This document shows positions 23,660 to 31,302 of a stretch of 64,000 nucleotides of DNA, piece after piece. How positions within the stretch are numbered: position 1 is the stretch's first letter; the number at the start of each line of letters is the position of its first letter. A program made the position numbers and the translations under genes. The DNA comes from a virus. The stretch spans positions 25,923 through 89,922 of the IMG/VR virus record IMGVR_UViG_3300018080_000148. The stretch is one strand, 5' to 3'. Under the pieces are notes generated by a model. It saw only the letters and a list, made by a program, of their open reading frames with translations. It ran no database searches and was not told the DNA's origin.

Positions 23660-23871
23660 GCAACTTTCTCCGGGTATTTCTTGCCACAGATTGGGCAGTA
23701 GGTGGGGACTACGGTGATGGGTTTTTTGCGTTTCTTCTTGTCGATTTTTTCCACCGCCAGCAGGGGCAGTGACCGCATCCTGCCCCGCTCGAAGTCCATT
23801 TGCATGGTCGTCACAATGCGGGTGTTGTAATCTTCGAGGGCTTCTTGGGTTTTTTCCAAGCAATCACACAT
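23656..23871 (-). CDS. Small zinc-finger protein (71 aa)
   Basis: MCDCLEKTQEALEDY begins the protein, a basic linker KIDKKKRKK follows, and the C-terminus carries CPICGKKYPEK. The two Cys pairs may share one zinc. It overlaps both neighbours by a few nt. Confidence 0.5.
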   Translation of the reverse strand: MCDCLEKTQEALEDYNTRIVTTMQMDFERGRMRSLPLLAVEKIDKKKRKKPITVVPTYCPICGKKYPEKVA

Positions 23872-25240
23872 CTTCGTCTTCCTTGTTCTTCTCTTTAAGT
23901 TCCTTGGCCCACTCGGAGAAGTTTTCTTTGCTCAAATCGTCGTCCGTCGTGTCGGCAAAGTCCTGTAGCATTTCCGCAACGCTGGAAAAGGGACCGTGCA
24001 TTTCAGCCGTCCCTTCTTTTATCTCGTCCATGCGATCATGCATCTCTTCCAAGAACGCCTTATTGTCTTCGGGACCACCATGAAAGCTAATGTCCCAATA
24101 AACGGCGTCAATGATTTCTAGAAGAGTGAAGGGGTAGTGGCACTTCAGATGCAGAGTGTTTTTGCCTAAATCTGAAACCCACTCACGCACTTCCATTTCT
24201 GTGTTGATGGAGAGAGGGAGATGGACCAATTCGTTCACAGGCGTGTAAGAAACGCCGTAATTTTGTTCTTCGGGCGGCTCGTCTCCGGTTTCTGCGTAGT
24301 GCTTCAATAGGTCTTCGTCGCAGGGGCCGAGGCCGTGGAAGTCGTAGTTGAGATCGAGCGACACACGATGAGCACGGGATTTGTTCTTCTCTACCCAACG
24401 GTGAACTTCTCCAGTGCGATAAATCTCCAGGCGGTTTACCACCGTGTCCGGTTCACACGGCTCTTTGGCCTGCGCATGAAATTCGTCGATGGCTCGGCAC
24501 CACGAGTAACAAGAGATGAACTGTTTGAGATCTTCGTGAGCCTCAACGAAGTTGAACAGATCCCCCAGCGTCATGCCATCCACGTTGCACGTGTGCATCA
24601 AGTAGTTGATGGGATTGAAGATTTGCTCACCATCTTCATTGAACAACCCTTGCGGCATCAAAACCAACGATTTTTCGGAGTGGCTGCCGAAAAGGTGGTA
24701 GAGAAGATCAAGTAGGGTATATCCCCACTCGCTCGTGATCGTTTCCTTGCCGCAGAACAGTTCTACCTTTTCGTCGATCTTCAACGGAGCGTAGGGGTGG
24801 AGACAGGGAGTGTGATCGCTATCGTAGGTGGTTTTTAAAATCCCATCCTTGACTTCGAGTTTCTGAAAGAGGGTGATCGGGTCGTCGGAGATGGGGCCGG
24901 GTAATTCGTGGTAGATGTCGAAACCGGGCAAAAACCAGCCGGTTAGCCCCAAGAGAAGATCGTCGCCTTCCACAATTTCCATGATGTCACGAACGGAGAC
25001 ATCTTCAGTGAATTTGATGGGGTCACGCAGAGCGGCCCAGGTGTTTTTGGGCGGACTCTCTACGTCGAAGAAGAATTCCTCGACCTCTTCTTTGTCGGGC
25101 GTGGCCGAGACCACTTCCTTGGTCTCGTCGTTGATGACGGCCCAGAGGTTGCCCTGCTTCTTGACCGTGTGATCGCCTCGGCGATCAGAATTCCATCTAC
25201 GGAGGGTCAGTCCGTTGCGTGCTATCTGAAGATTTCTCAT
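23864..25240 (-). CDS. Hypothetical protein (458 aa)
   Basis: A large soluble acidic protein with no recognised domain. It has aromatic and Asp-rich stretches throughout, for example GWFLPGFDIYHELPG near residue 101, and a Lys/Glu tail. It overlaps the AMP nucleosidase gene by 4 nt (ATGA), which suggests coupled translation and perhaps a joint role. Confidence 0.5.
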   Translation of the reverse strand: MRNLQIARNGLTLRRWNSDRRGDHTVKKQGNLWAVINDETKEVVSATPDKEEVEEFFFDVESPPKNTWAALRDPIKFTEDVSVRDIMEIVEGDDLLLGLTGWFLPGFDIYHELPGPISDDPITLFQKLEVKDGILKTTYDSDHTPCLHPYAPLKIDEKVELFCGKETITSEWGYTLLDLLYHLFGSHSEKSLVLMPQGLFNEDGEQIFNPINYLMHTCNVDGMTLGDLFNFVEAHEDLKQFISCYSWCRAIDEFHAQAKEPCEPDTVVNRLEIYRTGEVHRWVEKNKSRAHRVSLDLNYDFHGLGPCDEDLLKHYAETGDEPPEEQNYGVSYTPVNELVHLPLSINTEMEVREWVSDLGKNTLHLKCHYPFTLLEIIDAVYWDISFHGGPEDNKAFLEEMHDRMDEIKEGTAEMHGPFSSVAEMLQDFADTTDDDLSKENFSEWAKELKEKNKEDEDV

Positions 25241-26079
25241 CCGTGATTCCCACTTTCTCCAAAAACCAAATGGCGGACAGATTGTCCAGTATCTTTCAAT
25301 TCTCGGAGAGATTCAATCCCTATTTGCAGGTGTTGTGAGGTGAACTGTTGGGTCACTTCGTCATCCCCCTTGTCCGTTTTTACGCCTTCGGGGGTCATAG
25401 GCATGTCCGAGCATAGTAGGAAGGCGCTGTGCGGGATGTGATTGGCGAAGCTGACGATAAAGAAGGTTGCCGTCTCCATGTCAATGCCGATACACCGAAG
25501 TGAATGGAGATACTCCTTGAACTTCTCGTCATGCTCCCACAGTCGGCGGTTCGTTGTGTAAACCATGCCGGTGTGGTAAGCAAGTCCGTTGTCAGTGATG
25601 ACGTGAGCGGTAGCCTGCATCATCTGGAAAGATGGTAGGGCTGGAACCTCGGGTGGATAGTAGCTGTCGGATGTACCCTCGCCACGGATAGCGGCAATAG
25701 GAAGGATGAAGTCGCCGACGTTCACAAACTCTCTCAATCCTCCGCACTTGCCCAAGAACAACACAGCCTTGGGGTGGACCACCGATAGAAGGTCGCATAG
25801 GGTTGCCGCCATTGGCGAACCCATGCCAAAGTTGATGATCGTGATGCCGTCCGCTGATGTGGCGGTTTGCATGGGATTGCCAAGACCACGCATCTGACAA
25901 TCCTCAACCAGGGCGAACTCCTTCACATAGGAAATAAAATTGGTAACGAGGATATACCGGCCAAACCCATCCAAGGGCGTGTCGGTGTAGCGAGGCAGCC
26001 AATTTTCTGCTATTTCACTTTTGGTCTTCACTGTCGCAAAACCCTTCGCCCAAGACATCGAATTCGTGGGTGTAACCAT
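25237..26079 (-). CDS. AMP nucleosidase-like protein (280 aa)
   Basis: This is a PNP/UDP phosphorylase-fold protein with the AMP nucleosidase pattern: INFGMGSPMAATLCDLLS near residue 82, LFLGKCGGLREFVNVGDF near 107, RGEGTSDSYYPPEVPA near 130, IGIDMETATFF near 194 and SDMPMTPEGVKT near 219. AMP nucleosidase splits AMP into adenine and ribose 5-phosphate. It has only the catalytic half; the long N-terminal regulatory domain of bacterial Amn is missing. In a phage it could deplete or recycle host adenylates. The start is uncertain; the first 65 nt overlap the gene at 26015. Confidence 0.8.
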   Translation of the reverse strand: MVTPTNSMSWAKGFATVKTKSEIAENWLPRYTDTPLDGFGRYILVTNFISYVKEFALVEDCQMRGLGNPMQTATSADGITIINFGMGSPMAATLCDLLSVVHPKAVLFLGKCGGLREFVNVGDFILPIAAIRGEGTSDSYYPPEVPALPSFQMMQATAHVITDNGLAYHTGMVYTTNRRLWEHDEKFKEYLHSLRCIGIDMETATFFIVSFANHIPHSAFLLCSDMPMTPEGVKTDKGDDEVTQQFTSQHLQIGIESLRELKDTGQSVRHLVFGESGNHG

Positions 26080-26197
26080 TTAACCCACGCTCTTGCCAGC
26101 AACCACAATCCCAGCGAACAGTGTCGCCTTCGTCGTAATTGATGATAATCCCCGTGCGGCAGTTGCCGCACGGGGATTCGGTGTTCATGAATTTCAT
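26015..26197 (-). CDS. Small zinc-binding protein (60 aa)
   Basis: CGNC near residue 10 and WDCGCW near 29 form a likely zinc site. The codons for ESPCGNCRTG lie in a perfect GC hairpin (AATCCCCGTGCGGCA with its complement, 26137-26167). The protein overlaps the AMP nucleosidase start and the upstream gene end. Confidence 0.5.
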   Translation of the reverse strand: MKFMNTESPCGNCRTGIIINYDEGDTVRWDCGCWQERGLNGYTHEFDVLGEGFCDSEDQK

Positions 26198-26505
26198 TTT
26201 GGTCGTCTCGGAGGCTTTTTACCTTGCTTGTGGTTCGCCAGCAATTTCAAAAAAGCTTTGGCAAAAGCTGGCGGCAGTTCAACTTTTTGGCTCAGAAGGC
26301 CCATTGTCCCCTTCATGAGGGTGCCGTTACAGCCAAAATTGCAAATGTCGATTCCGCCATCCTCGAAGAGGTAGAAGTCGTACCAATTTCCTTCTACTTC
26401 GATTTCACCGAGAAATGTGGATGGGTTGGTTGGGTCGTAGCCAAACCGCTCGATTTTCAATGCCCGCTGTTCTTCCGGTGTCATTTGATTCCAGGGCTTT
26501 TCCAT
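26194..26505 (-). CDS. Hypothetical protein (103 aa)
   Basis: A small protein with a beta-rich middle (GEIEVEGNWYDFYLFED) and two Cys (DICNFGCNG), ending in a Lys/Arg/Pro tail. It starts about 50 nt downstream of the RNase P RNA 3' end on the same strand. Function unknown. Confidence 0.5.
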   Translation of the reverse strand: MEKPWNQMTPEEQRALKIERFGYDPTNPSTFLGEIEVEGNWYDFYLFEDGGIDICNFGCNGTLMKGTMGLLSQKVELPPAFAKAFLKLLANHKQGKKPPRRPK

Positions 26506-26556
26506 TGCGGGGTTCTCCTTGTGGAAATTGTAGCCCAGGAAGAGTGAATTGTAAAC

Positions 26557-26748
26557 GAGAGTCCCCGTAAGCCGGATTCTGTTCTATGCCGCCATTTATC
26601 TGTTGGCCACTACCCGGCGTCACAGGGTTGCTCACCCCCTCAGCCTGTTTGTGTTGCAACCTGGGTGGTGTGTGCGGGCGATGCCCTCCCACCGTGAGCA
26701 ATGTTGTCCGGACTTTCCTCACCGAAGTGCGGCGGCTCGGGACTACTC
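26557..26748 (-). ncRNA. rnpB: Miniature RNase P RNA
   Basis: On the minus strand this carries the hallmark sequences of bacterial type A RNase P RNA. GAGGAAAGTCCGGAC is the 5' half of P4 with CR I. AGATAAATG, then AGAACAGAATCCGGCTTAC, match the J15/2 region and the 3' half of P4 with CR V. AGTCCC pairs with GGGACT to form P1. TTGCTCAC pairs with GTGAGCAA in the P7 position, enclosing GGTGG/CCACC and the GCAACACAAACAGG region that corresponds to J11/12. At about 190 nt it is half the usual length: the catalytic core remains and most of the peripheral helices are gone. It would mature the 5' ends of tRNAs, of which this window has 19. Confidence 0.9.
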
Positions 26749-26782
26749 TTAGACACAGTATAGCGGAAAAGGTTCGCCTCCC

Positions 26783-27937
26783 CTACTTCCCTTCCTCTTC
26801 CCCCTTACGACCGGAGGTTTGCTGTAAGTCGTGTGGCCGCAATTCTTTGCGGCATGCATGAACAGCAGCGGCAATCACCTGATGCATGTCGTAGTATTTG
26901 TAGGTTCCCAGCCGTCCACCAAAGATTACATCGGGCTCTTGCTTGGCAGCCTCCTGGTACTTTTTGCACAAGGCGTTGTTCTGTTCGTCGTTGATCGGGT
27001 AATACCGGGGTTCTCCCGGCTTCCATTCTTGCGGGTACTCGAATGTGAAGACGGTCTTCTCTTGTGTGCCGAACTCGAAGTGCTTGTGTTCAATGATCCG
27101 GGTGTGTTGCTTTTCTTCTTCGGTGTAGTTGACAACAGCGTTGCCCTGCATGTCTCCGGTAGACGTTACGTGTGTAAACCTTAGAGAACGATACTCCAAA
27201 GGACCGTGCATGTACATGAAGAACTCATCGATGGGGCCAGTGAACACCAACTTCTTGGCCAACCTCTGCCAATCTTCCCCTGGGGTGAATTTGCAATTCA
27301 GTTCAAGGTCAATGCCCTTTAGCATCTTTTCAACGATTTGGGTATAACCGCCGATAGGGATGCCCTGGTATCTATCCTTGTAGTAGTTGTCGTCATAAGT
27401 CAGTCGGATCGGCAATCGTTTTATGATGAAAGCTGGCAACTCCTTGGGATCTCGGCCCCACTGTTTCTTCGTGTACCCTCGAATGAATATTTCGTAGATC
27501 TCTTCGCCAACCTGAGACAGAGCCCATTCCTCTAAGTTGCTGGGGTTTTCACACGGCACACGGACAGACGCCAGTTTCTTTTCCGCTTCTTCTGGAGATC
27601 CCACGCCCCATAATTGATGGAGGGTCAATAGGTTTATGGGGAAGGAGTACATTCTTCTCTTGTATCTTACCTTTGGGCGGTTGACGAAGTGGTTGAACTC
27701 GGCGAACCGGTTTACGTAGTTCCAGATTTCGTAGCTGTTGGTATGAAAGATGTGAGGTCCGTGGCAATGTACGTTGATGCCGCCAACGTTTCTCGTATAG
27801 ATGTGCCCAGCCACATGCTTGCCTCTTTCCCAAACAAGGACTTTTTTGCCATTCATTGCCATTTCATGGGCGAAGGTGGCACCGTATAGTCCTGCGCCCA
27901 CTACAAGATAGTCGTATTTCATATTTAATAATTTCAC
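26783..27937 (-). CDS. glf: UDP-galactopyranose mutase (384 aa)
   Basis: This FAD enzyme converts UDP-galactopyranose to UDP-galactofuranose. The dinucleotide-binding motif is DYLVVGAGLYGATFA near residue 9, followed by WERGKHVAGHIYT, HCHGPHIFHTN near 59, and the GYTKKQWGRDPKELP region near 156, all typical of bacterial Glf. A C-terminal GRLGTYKYYDMHQVI block completes the FAD site. It starts with GTG at 27937 or ATG at 27922. It is divergent from the methyltransferase gene at 27956 and shares a TATATA box with it. Confidence 0.95.
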   Translation of the reverse strand: MKLLNMKYDYLVVGAGLYGATFAHEMAMNGKKVLVWERGKHVAGHIYTRNVGGINVHCHGPHIFHTNSYEIWNYVNRFAEFNHFVNRPKVRYKRRMYSFPINLLTLHQLWGVGSPEEAEKKLASVRVPCENPSNLEEWALSQVGEEIYEIFIRGYTKKQWGRDPKELPAFIIKRLPIRLTYDDNYYKDRYQGIPIGGYTQIVEKMLKGIDLELNCKFTPGEDWQRLAKKLVFTGPIDEFFMYMHGPLEYRSLRFTHVTSTGDMQGNAVVNYTEEEKQHTRIIEHKHFEFGTQEKTVFTFEYPQEWKPGEPRYYPINDEQNNALCKKYQEAAKQEPDVIFGGRLGTYKYYDMHQVIAAAVHACRKELRPHDLQQTSGRKGEEEGK

Positions 27938-27944
27938 CTTCTGC

Positions 27945-27950
27945 TATATA
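27945..27950. promoter_or_regulatory. Shared TATATA box between divergent genes
   Basis: TATATA is self-complementary here. On the plus strand it lies 5 nt before the ATG at 27956, and on the minus strand 7 nt before the GTG at 27937. The plus-strand gene has no ribosome site. Confidence 0.5.
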
Positions 27951-27955
27951 CAATC

Positions 27956-28645
27956 ATGATAGATATGACGCACAATTTTTTCGATTCACATCCGGATTTT
28001 TATGAGGGCGACTATGCCAACCAACCTGAGGCTATGTCTCTTAGGTTCAAGGCCATCATTGGCGACAATGTTGAAATTATACGAGGAGCCAGAATAGTTG
28101 ACCTTGGCTTTTTTGATGGACGGTGGGGTTTTGCCGCATTAAAGAACGGAGCCCAGTTCGTTAGGGGGTACGATGCCAGAAAAGAAAACCTAGATCGAGC
28201 AAAGCATTTGTTCGAGAAGTATGGCATGAAGAACTATGAATTTGTACAACTCAATTTAGATACGCATCCAGAGGGAATTGTCGGCCACTACGATGTGGCG
28301 TTTGTTTTGGGGTTGATTTATCACACGGCAAATCACTTGTCGCTATTGAGTCACATAGTAGATACTGGCGTGAAACACATTATTGTTGATTCCAATGTTA
28401 TACGCAGTAATAAACCCACCGTGCTGTTGAAGTGGGAGAACACAAGCAAGTTGGCGTGTGGTTTTTCTGAAGTCGCAACAGTCCCCGTCGCTGTTCCGTC
28501 TGTAGGATCTCTTAAGCTGCTATTGAGCTATTTTGGCTTTAATCAATTGAGGTTTTTTGATTGGAGCAACATCCCCAAAAGCAACATAAGATCACTGGCT
28601 AAATATCGCAAAGGTGAACGAGTCACATTCGTGGCTTCTAAATGA
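27956..28645 (+). CDS. SAM-dependent methyltransferase (229 aa)
   Basis: The SAM motif is RIVDLGFFDGRWGFAAL near residue 45, followed by FVRGYDARKENLDRA near 66 and the strand YDVAFVLGLIYHTANH near 105. The protein at 37923 has the same order (GRWSYAAL ... GFFYHTPRH), so the two are paralogues. The start region is TATATA-N5-ATG without a Shine-Dalgarno sequence. The context of sugar genes suggests a glycan or lipid substrate. Confidence 0.8.
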   Translation: MIDMTHNFFDSHPDFYEGDYANQPEAMSLRFKAIIGDNVEIIRGARIVDLGFFDGRWGFAALKNGAQFVRGYDARKENLDRAKHLFEKYGMKNYEFVQLNLDTHPEGIVGHYDVAFVLGLIYHTANHLSLLSHIVDTGVKHIIVDSNVIRSNKPTVLLKWENTSKLACGFSEVATVPVAVPSVGSLKLLLSYFGFNQLRFFDWSNIPKSNIRSLAKYRKGERVTFVASK

Positions 28646-28648
28646 AAA

Positions 28649-28683
28649 AGCCGTCGCCCAAAAGGGCGACGGCTGTTATTTTC
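28649..28683 (+). terminator. Rho-independent terminator (+ strand)
   Basis: AGCCGTCGCCC pairs with GGGCGACGGCT (11 bp, AAAA loop), followed by GTTATTTTC. It lies right after the methyltransferase stop codon. Confidence 0.9.
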
Positions 28684-28684
28684 T

Positions 28685-28799
28685 AGGGGCCAGTTTTGAC
28701 ATTGCCCACGCTGAACTGAGCAGGATCACCCTCCTGGCCCCTGACCCCATTCCCGATAAGAATCGAGGTTCTAAGTAAATGGTCGGGTTCAGCGAACCC
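28685..28799. other. Structured intergenic element
   Basis: AGGGGCCAG (28685-28693) pairs with CTGGCCCCT (28734-28742), closing a 40-nt internal region, and GGGTTC-AGC-GAACCC forms a second hairpin at 28785-28799. No gene is present between the terminator at 28649 and the stop of the secreted protein at 28844. I recognise no RNA family. The element could be a small RNA or the 3' end structure of the minus-strand transcript. Confidence 0.35.
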
Positions 28800-28843
28800 A
28801 GTTCGGGCTGTTCTATCTTATGTATCCCTATTATATCAGATTC

Positions 28844-29194
28844 TCAGTGAATCCGAATCACAATCCCGCTTCCGTTGTAGTACCAGAAAAAGTTTGGGGG
28901 ATACGGCTTGTAGTAATACGGGTTGATGTAATACGGGTGCGGGTACGGTCGTGGTGCAGGTCGATACCAATGGTGATGGTAGAAATGTGGATTCAATCCA
29001 TGCCTTTGAAAACCAGGGTAGTACCCATGGTGGTTCATAAATGTGGCAGCCTTTTTGGGCGCATGAGTTGATGGCGTAGGTGGCTTTGGGAAATGCGCAG
29101 AAGCTCTTGGGTGTCTCACCGTTTGGGCTGCCGCCACTCCACCAAATAAAATTGCGACTGCAATGAATGCCGCTATTGCGTAAATCATTTTCAT
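28844..29194 (-). CDS. Secreted His/Tyr/Pro-rich protein (116 aa)
   Basis: A typical signal peptide (MKMIYAIAAFIAVAILFGG, likely cut after VAAA) is followed by a mature part dominated by His, Tyr, Pro and Asn, with HHHWYRPAPRPYPHPYY near residue 72. Such composition suggests an extended, metal-binding or surface-adhering protein. AAAGGA precedes the start. No family is recognised. Confidence 0.6.
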   Translation of the reverse strand: MKMIYAIAAFIAVAILFGGVAAAQTVRHPRASAHFPKPPTPSTHAPKKAATFMNHHGYYPGFQRHGLNPHFYHHHWYRPAPRPYPHPYYINPYYYKPYPPNFFWYYNGSGIVIRIH

Positions 29195-29218
29195 ATTTAT
29201 CCTTTCTGTTCGCAGTTC

Positions 29219-29224
29219 TATATA
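29219..29224 (+). promoter_or_regulatory. TATATA box for the pyruvyl-transferase gene
   Basis: TATATA lies 9 nt before the ATG at 29234. There is no Shine-Dalgarno sequence. The spacing is longer than the 5 nt seen elsewhere, so this is the weakest member of the set. Confidence 0.35.
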
Positions 29225-29233
29225 TTGTTGACA

Positions 29234-30202
29234 ATGAATATTCTAGCATCTACTACACGACAATGGAACTGCGGAGACGAATTCATTTTCTTTGGTGTTC
29301 GGAATCTCCTGGAAGAGTTTTACAAAGATAGCATCAATTGGGTTATCTATGATCGCAACCCCGACCTACACGACAAAGGCAGAATTTTGAGTGATAGTTG
29401 GAGGGGTCGTGGGCTAGATTACATTGATGAGATAGTTATTGCCGGATCTCCTCAGTGGTTCGGCAAATCGATGCGGGATCTTTTCGAGAAGGTTTTGAGT
29501 GATAAAAGAAGTCCTATTTTTCTAGGCATTGGTTTGGGCAGCAAGAATGATTCATTTGCGGGCAACGCACGTGACCTTGCCGTCCTTCGTCAGGCTGCTC
29601 TTATTACCACTCGTGATCCCCGTGCAAAAAAAGCTGTTGAACAACAAGCTGGAGTGTCAGCCATTTCGAGAGTATGTCCAGCTTTTTTCGCTTCCAAGTC
29701 TGCCAACATACGCAGAAGGAGTAGGGTAGGGTTCTGCTTACAAACAAATGCGGGCAGGGGTGGGCATGGAATCACCAAGGAGTTGATGGACGGCGCTATT
29801 GAGTTGTACAAAGACATTGGCGGAACGATCATCTGTCACTATATGGATGAATTTGAGTATGCCGCCAGAAACTTCAGTGATGTGGTTTATTCAAGCGATG
29901 CGGTGGATTATTTGGATATTTACAACCAGTTCGATGTGGTAATTAGTACGAGATTGCATGGTGCCATTTTGGCCCATTCACTGGGGATTCCGAGTTTTGT
30001 TTTAACCAGCGGGGATGGCAAACACACTCAAAGGTGTTCGGGTGCTGCGAACATGTTTCCCCATCTGGTTGCCACTGCGCCAAATAATGTGCCTGCCCTT
30101 CTCAAGGAATTGGACATAGAGGGGGTATCAAAGAGCATCGTTCTCTTCAAAGACCGAGAGAGGGTTAATTATCTTGAATTGTTGCAGGAGAAATTGAACT
30201 AG
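29234..30202 (+). CDS. Polysaccharide pyruvyl transferase family protein (322 aa)
   Basis: This has the CsaB/WcaK-type pattern: NCGDEFIFFGVRNLL near residue 13, a middle strand PIFLGIGLGSKND near 95, and the family signature DVVISTRLHGAILAHSLGIP near 240. Members transfer pyruvate from PEP to surface sugars. It is 322 aa, the usual size. The frame permits a TTG 3 codons upstream. It stands alone on the plus strand among glycan genes. Confidence 0.8.
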   Translation: MNILASTTRQWNCGDEFIFFGVRNLLEEFYKDSINWVIYDRNPDLHDKGRILSDSWRGRGLDYIDEIVIAGSPQWFGKSMRDLFEKVLSDKRSPIFLGIGLGSKNDSFAGNARDLAVLRQAALITTRDPRAKKAVEQQAGVSAISRVCPAFFASKSANIRRRSRVGFCLQTNAGRGGHGITKELMDGAIELYKDIGGTIICHYMDEFEYAARNFSDVVYSSDAVDYLDIYNQFDVVISTRLHGAILAHSLGIPSFVLTSGDGKHTQRCSGAANMFPHLVATAPNNVPALLKELDIEGVSKSIVLFKDRERVNYLELLQEKLN

Positions 30203-30540
30203 TTTTTTTCTTTCTCTTTCATGGCCTCGTAGAGGATTTCTTCGATAGGGCGTTTAACTGTGTCGATCCATTTGGAGAGCACAGAAATGTTTGTGCCCAT
30301 ATCATGAATTGGTTCAGGCAAAACAATGGAAACACGATCTCCGACTTGTCCTAGCATGTCTACTGTTACCCAACCTCTTTTCCCTGGATCTCCCTCAATA
30401 GCTTCAACGCACCACCTTGTCATTTTAGCGATTTTTGATGTGTCTTCATCGAGGTGGATTCTTATCGTCCACATTTTGGTTGTGGCATTGTAGTCCATGA
30501 TGTCAACCACCAGGAGCCCTTTGGGGTTTAGCTTGTCCAT
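30199..30540 (-). CDS. Hypothetical protein downstream of tRNA-Ser (113 aa)
   Basis: The protein starts MDKLNPKGLLVVDIMDYN and has a beta-rich first half, then an acidic region and a Lys/Glu tail. Its start is 17 nt after the 3' end of tRNA-Ser, so its mRNA may begin at the tRNA processing site. It is convergent with the pyruvyl-transferase gene (4-nt overlap). Function unknown. Confidence 0.5.
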   Translation of the reverse strand: MDKLNPKGLLVVDIMDYNATTKMWTIRIHLDEDTSKIAKMTRWCVEAIEGDPGKRGWVTVDMLGQVGDRVSIVLPEPIHDMGTNISVLSKWIDTVKRPIEEILYEAMKEKEKN

Positions 30541-30557
30541 AATTTTCCTTTCTATAG

Positions 30558-30637
30558 CGGAAGCGACAGGACTCGAACCTGCAACCCTTTCGGGCAACCG
30601 GCTTCCAACCGGCTTCCTCACCATTCGGATCGCTTCC
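30558..30637 (-). tRNA. tRNA-Ser (GGA), copy 1
   Basis: Acceptor GGAAGCG/CGCTTCC with discriminator G, anticodon loop TTGGAAG between GCCGG and CCGGT, variable arm TTGCCCGAAAGGGTTG and T arm GCAGG/CCTGT. It is away from the main tRNA array. A C39-peptidase gene diverges just beyond its 5' end. Confidence 0.9.
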
Positions 30638-30660
30638 GGCGTATATATCTAGGAGAGAAA

Positions 30661-31302
30661 ATGCAACAAAAATTCAAGTGGATAGCTGTACTCAATCAGT
30701 GTATTATAATAGTTCTGTTCATGAGGATGCAAACACCGGACCATCCGCCCGAGCATTACCTGGAATGGGATCACTACATTGCGCAACCTGATGGCATTAC
30801 TTGTGGCCCCACCAGTTGTGCCATGGTTATTAACTGGTATGGGAAGGAAGCGACAGTAAAAAGTTGCAAGGAGCAAGCCAGAACTAAATGGTTTGAGTAT
30901 CAAGGGCAAGAAGTGGGTATGTCTTTACCGGACTACCTTACCTTCTGCTTACGGTCGCACGGGGTTCCCGCCAAGTTGGAATCAGGAAATGCCCACAAAC
31001 TCAAATACTACGTTAGTGAGGGAAGGCCACCCATTGTTCTTCTGCGGAGTGGTGATCGCTATTGGCATTACGTGGTGGTGACCGGCTATGGCGACGGTAA
31101 GATAGTCACTGCGGACCCAGGCGGTGGTCGGCGAGAGGAGTTGGATGAAGAGGTATTTTTGGGGTCATGGGATTTCTCTTGCGACATGCGGGGCGATGTG
31201 GTGGAGGGGTTCGATCTATTTCGTTACATCGTGGAGCGTATCGCAGGAGTGGGCGGACACACAATGATTGTGCCCAGACATCAAAGAAAGGATTTGCCGT
31301 AG
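30661..31302 (+). CDS. C39-like cysteine peptidase (213 aa)
   Basis: Catalytic Cys in QPDGITCGPTSCAMVINWYG near residue 48 and His in DRYWHYVVVTGYGDGKIVTA near 136 give the papain-fold peptidase C39 pattern, the same fold that removes double-glycine leaders in bacteriocin exporters. An N-terminal hydrophobic segment (VLNQCIIIVLF) may anchor it. AGGAGAG lies 4 nt before the ATG. Possible roles are processing of a secreted phage protein or cell-wall peptide cleavage. Confidence 0.7.
   Translation: MQQKFKWIAVLNQCIIIVLFMRMQTPDHPPEHYLEWDHYIAQPDGITCGPTSCAMVINWYGKEATVKSCKEQARTKWFEYQGQEVGMSLPDYLTFCLRSHGVPAKLESGNAHKLKYYVSEGRPPIVLLRSGDRYWHYVVVTGYGDGKIVTADPGGGRREELDEEVFLGSWDFSCDMRGDVVEGFDLFRYIVERIAGVGGHTMIVPRHQRKDLP

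Noticed and set aside
26575-26860. Open frames across the RNase P RNA
   Set aside because: They have no family resemblance and overlap the conserved RNA core; the RNA explains the sequence.
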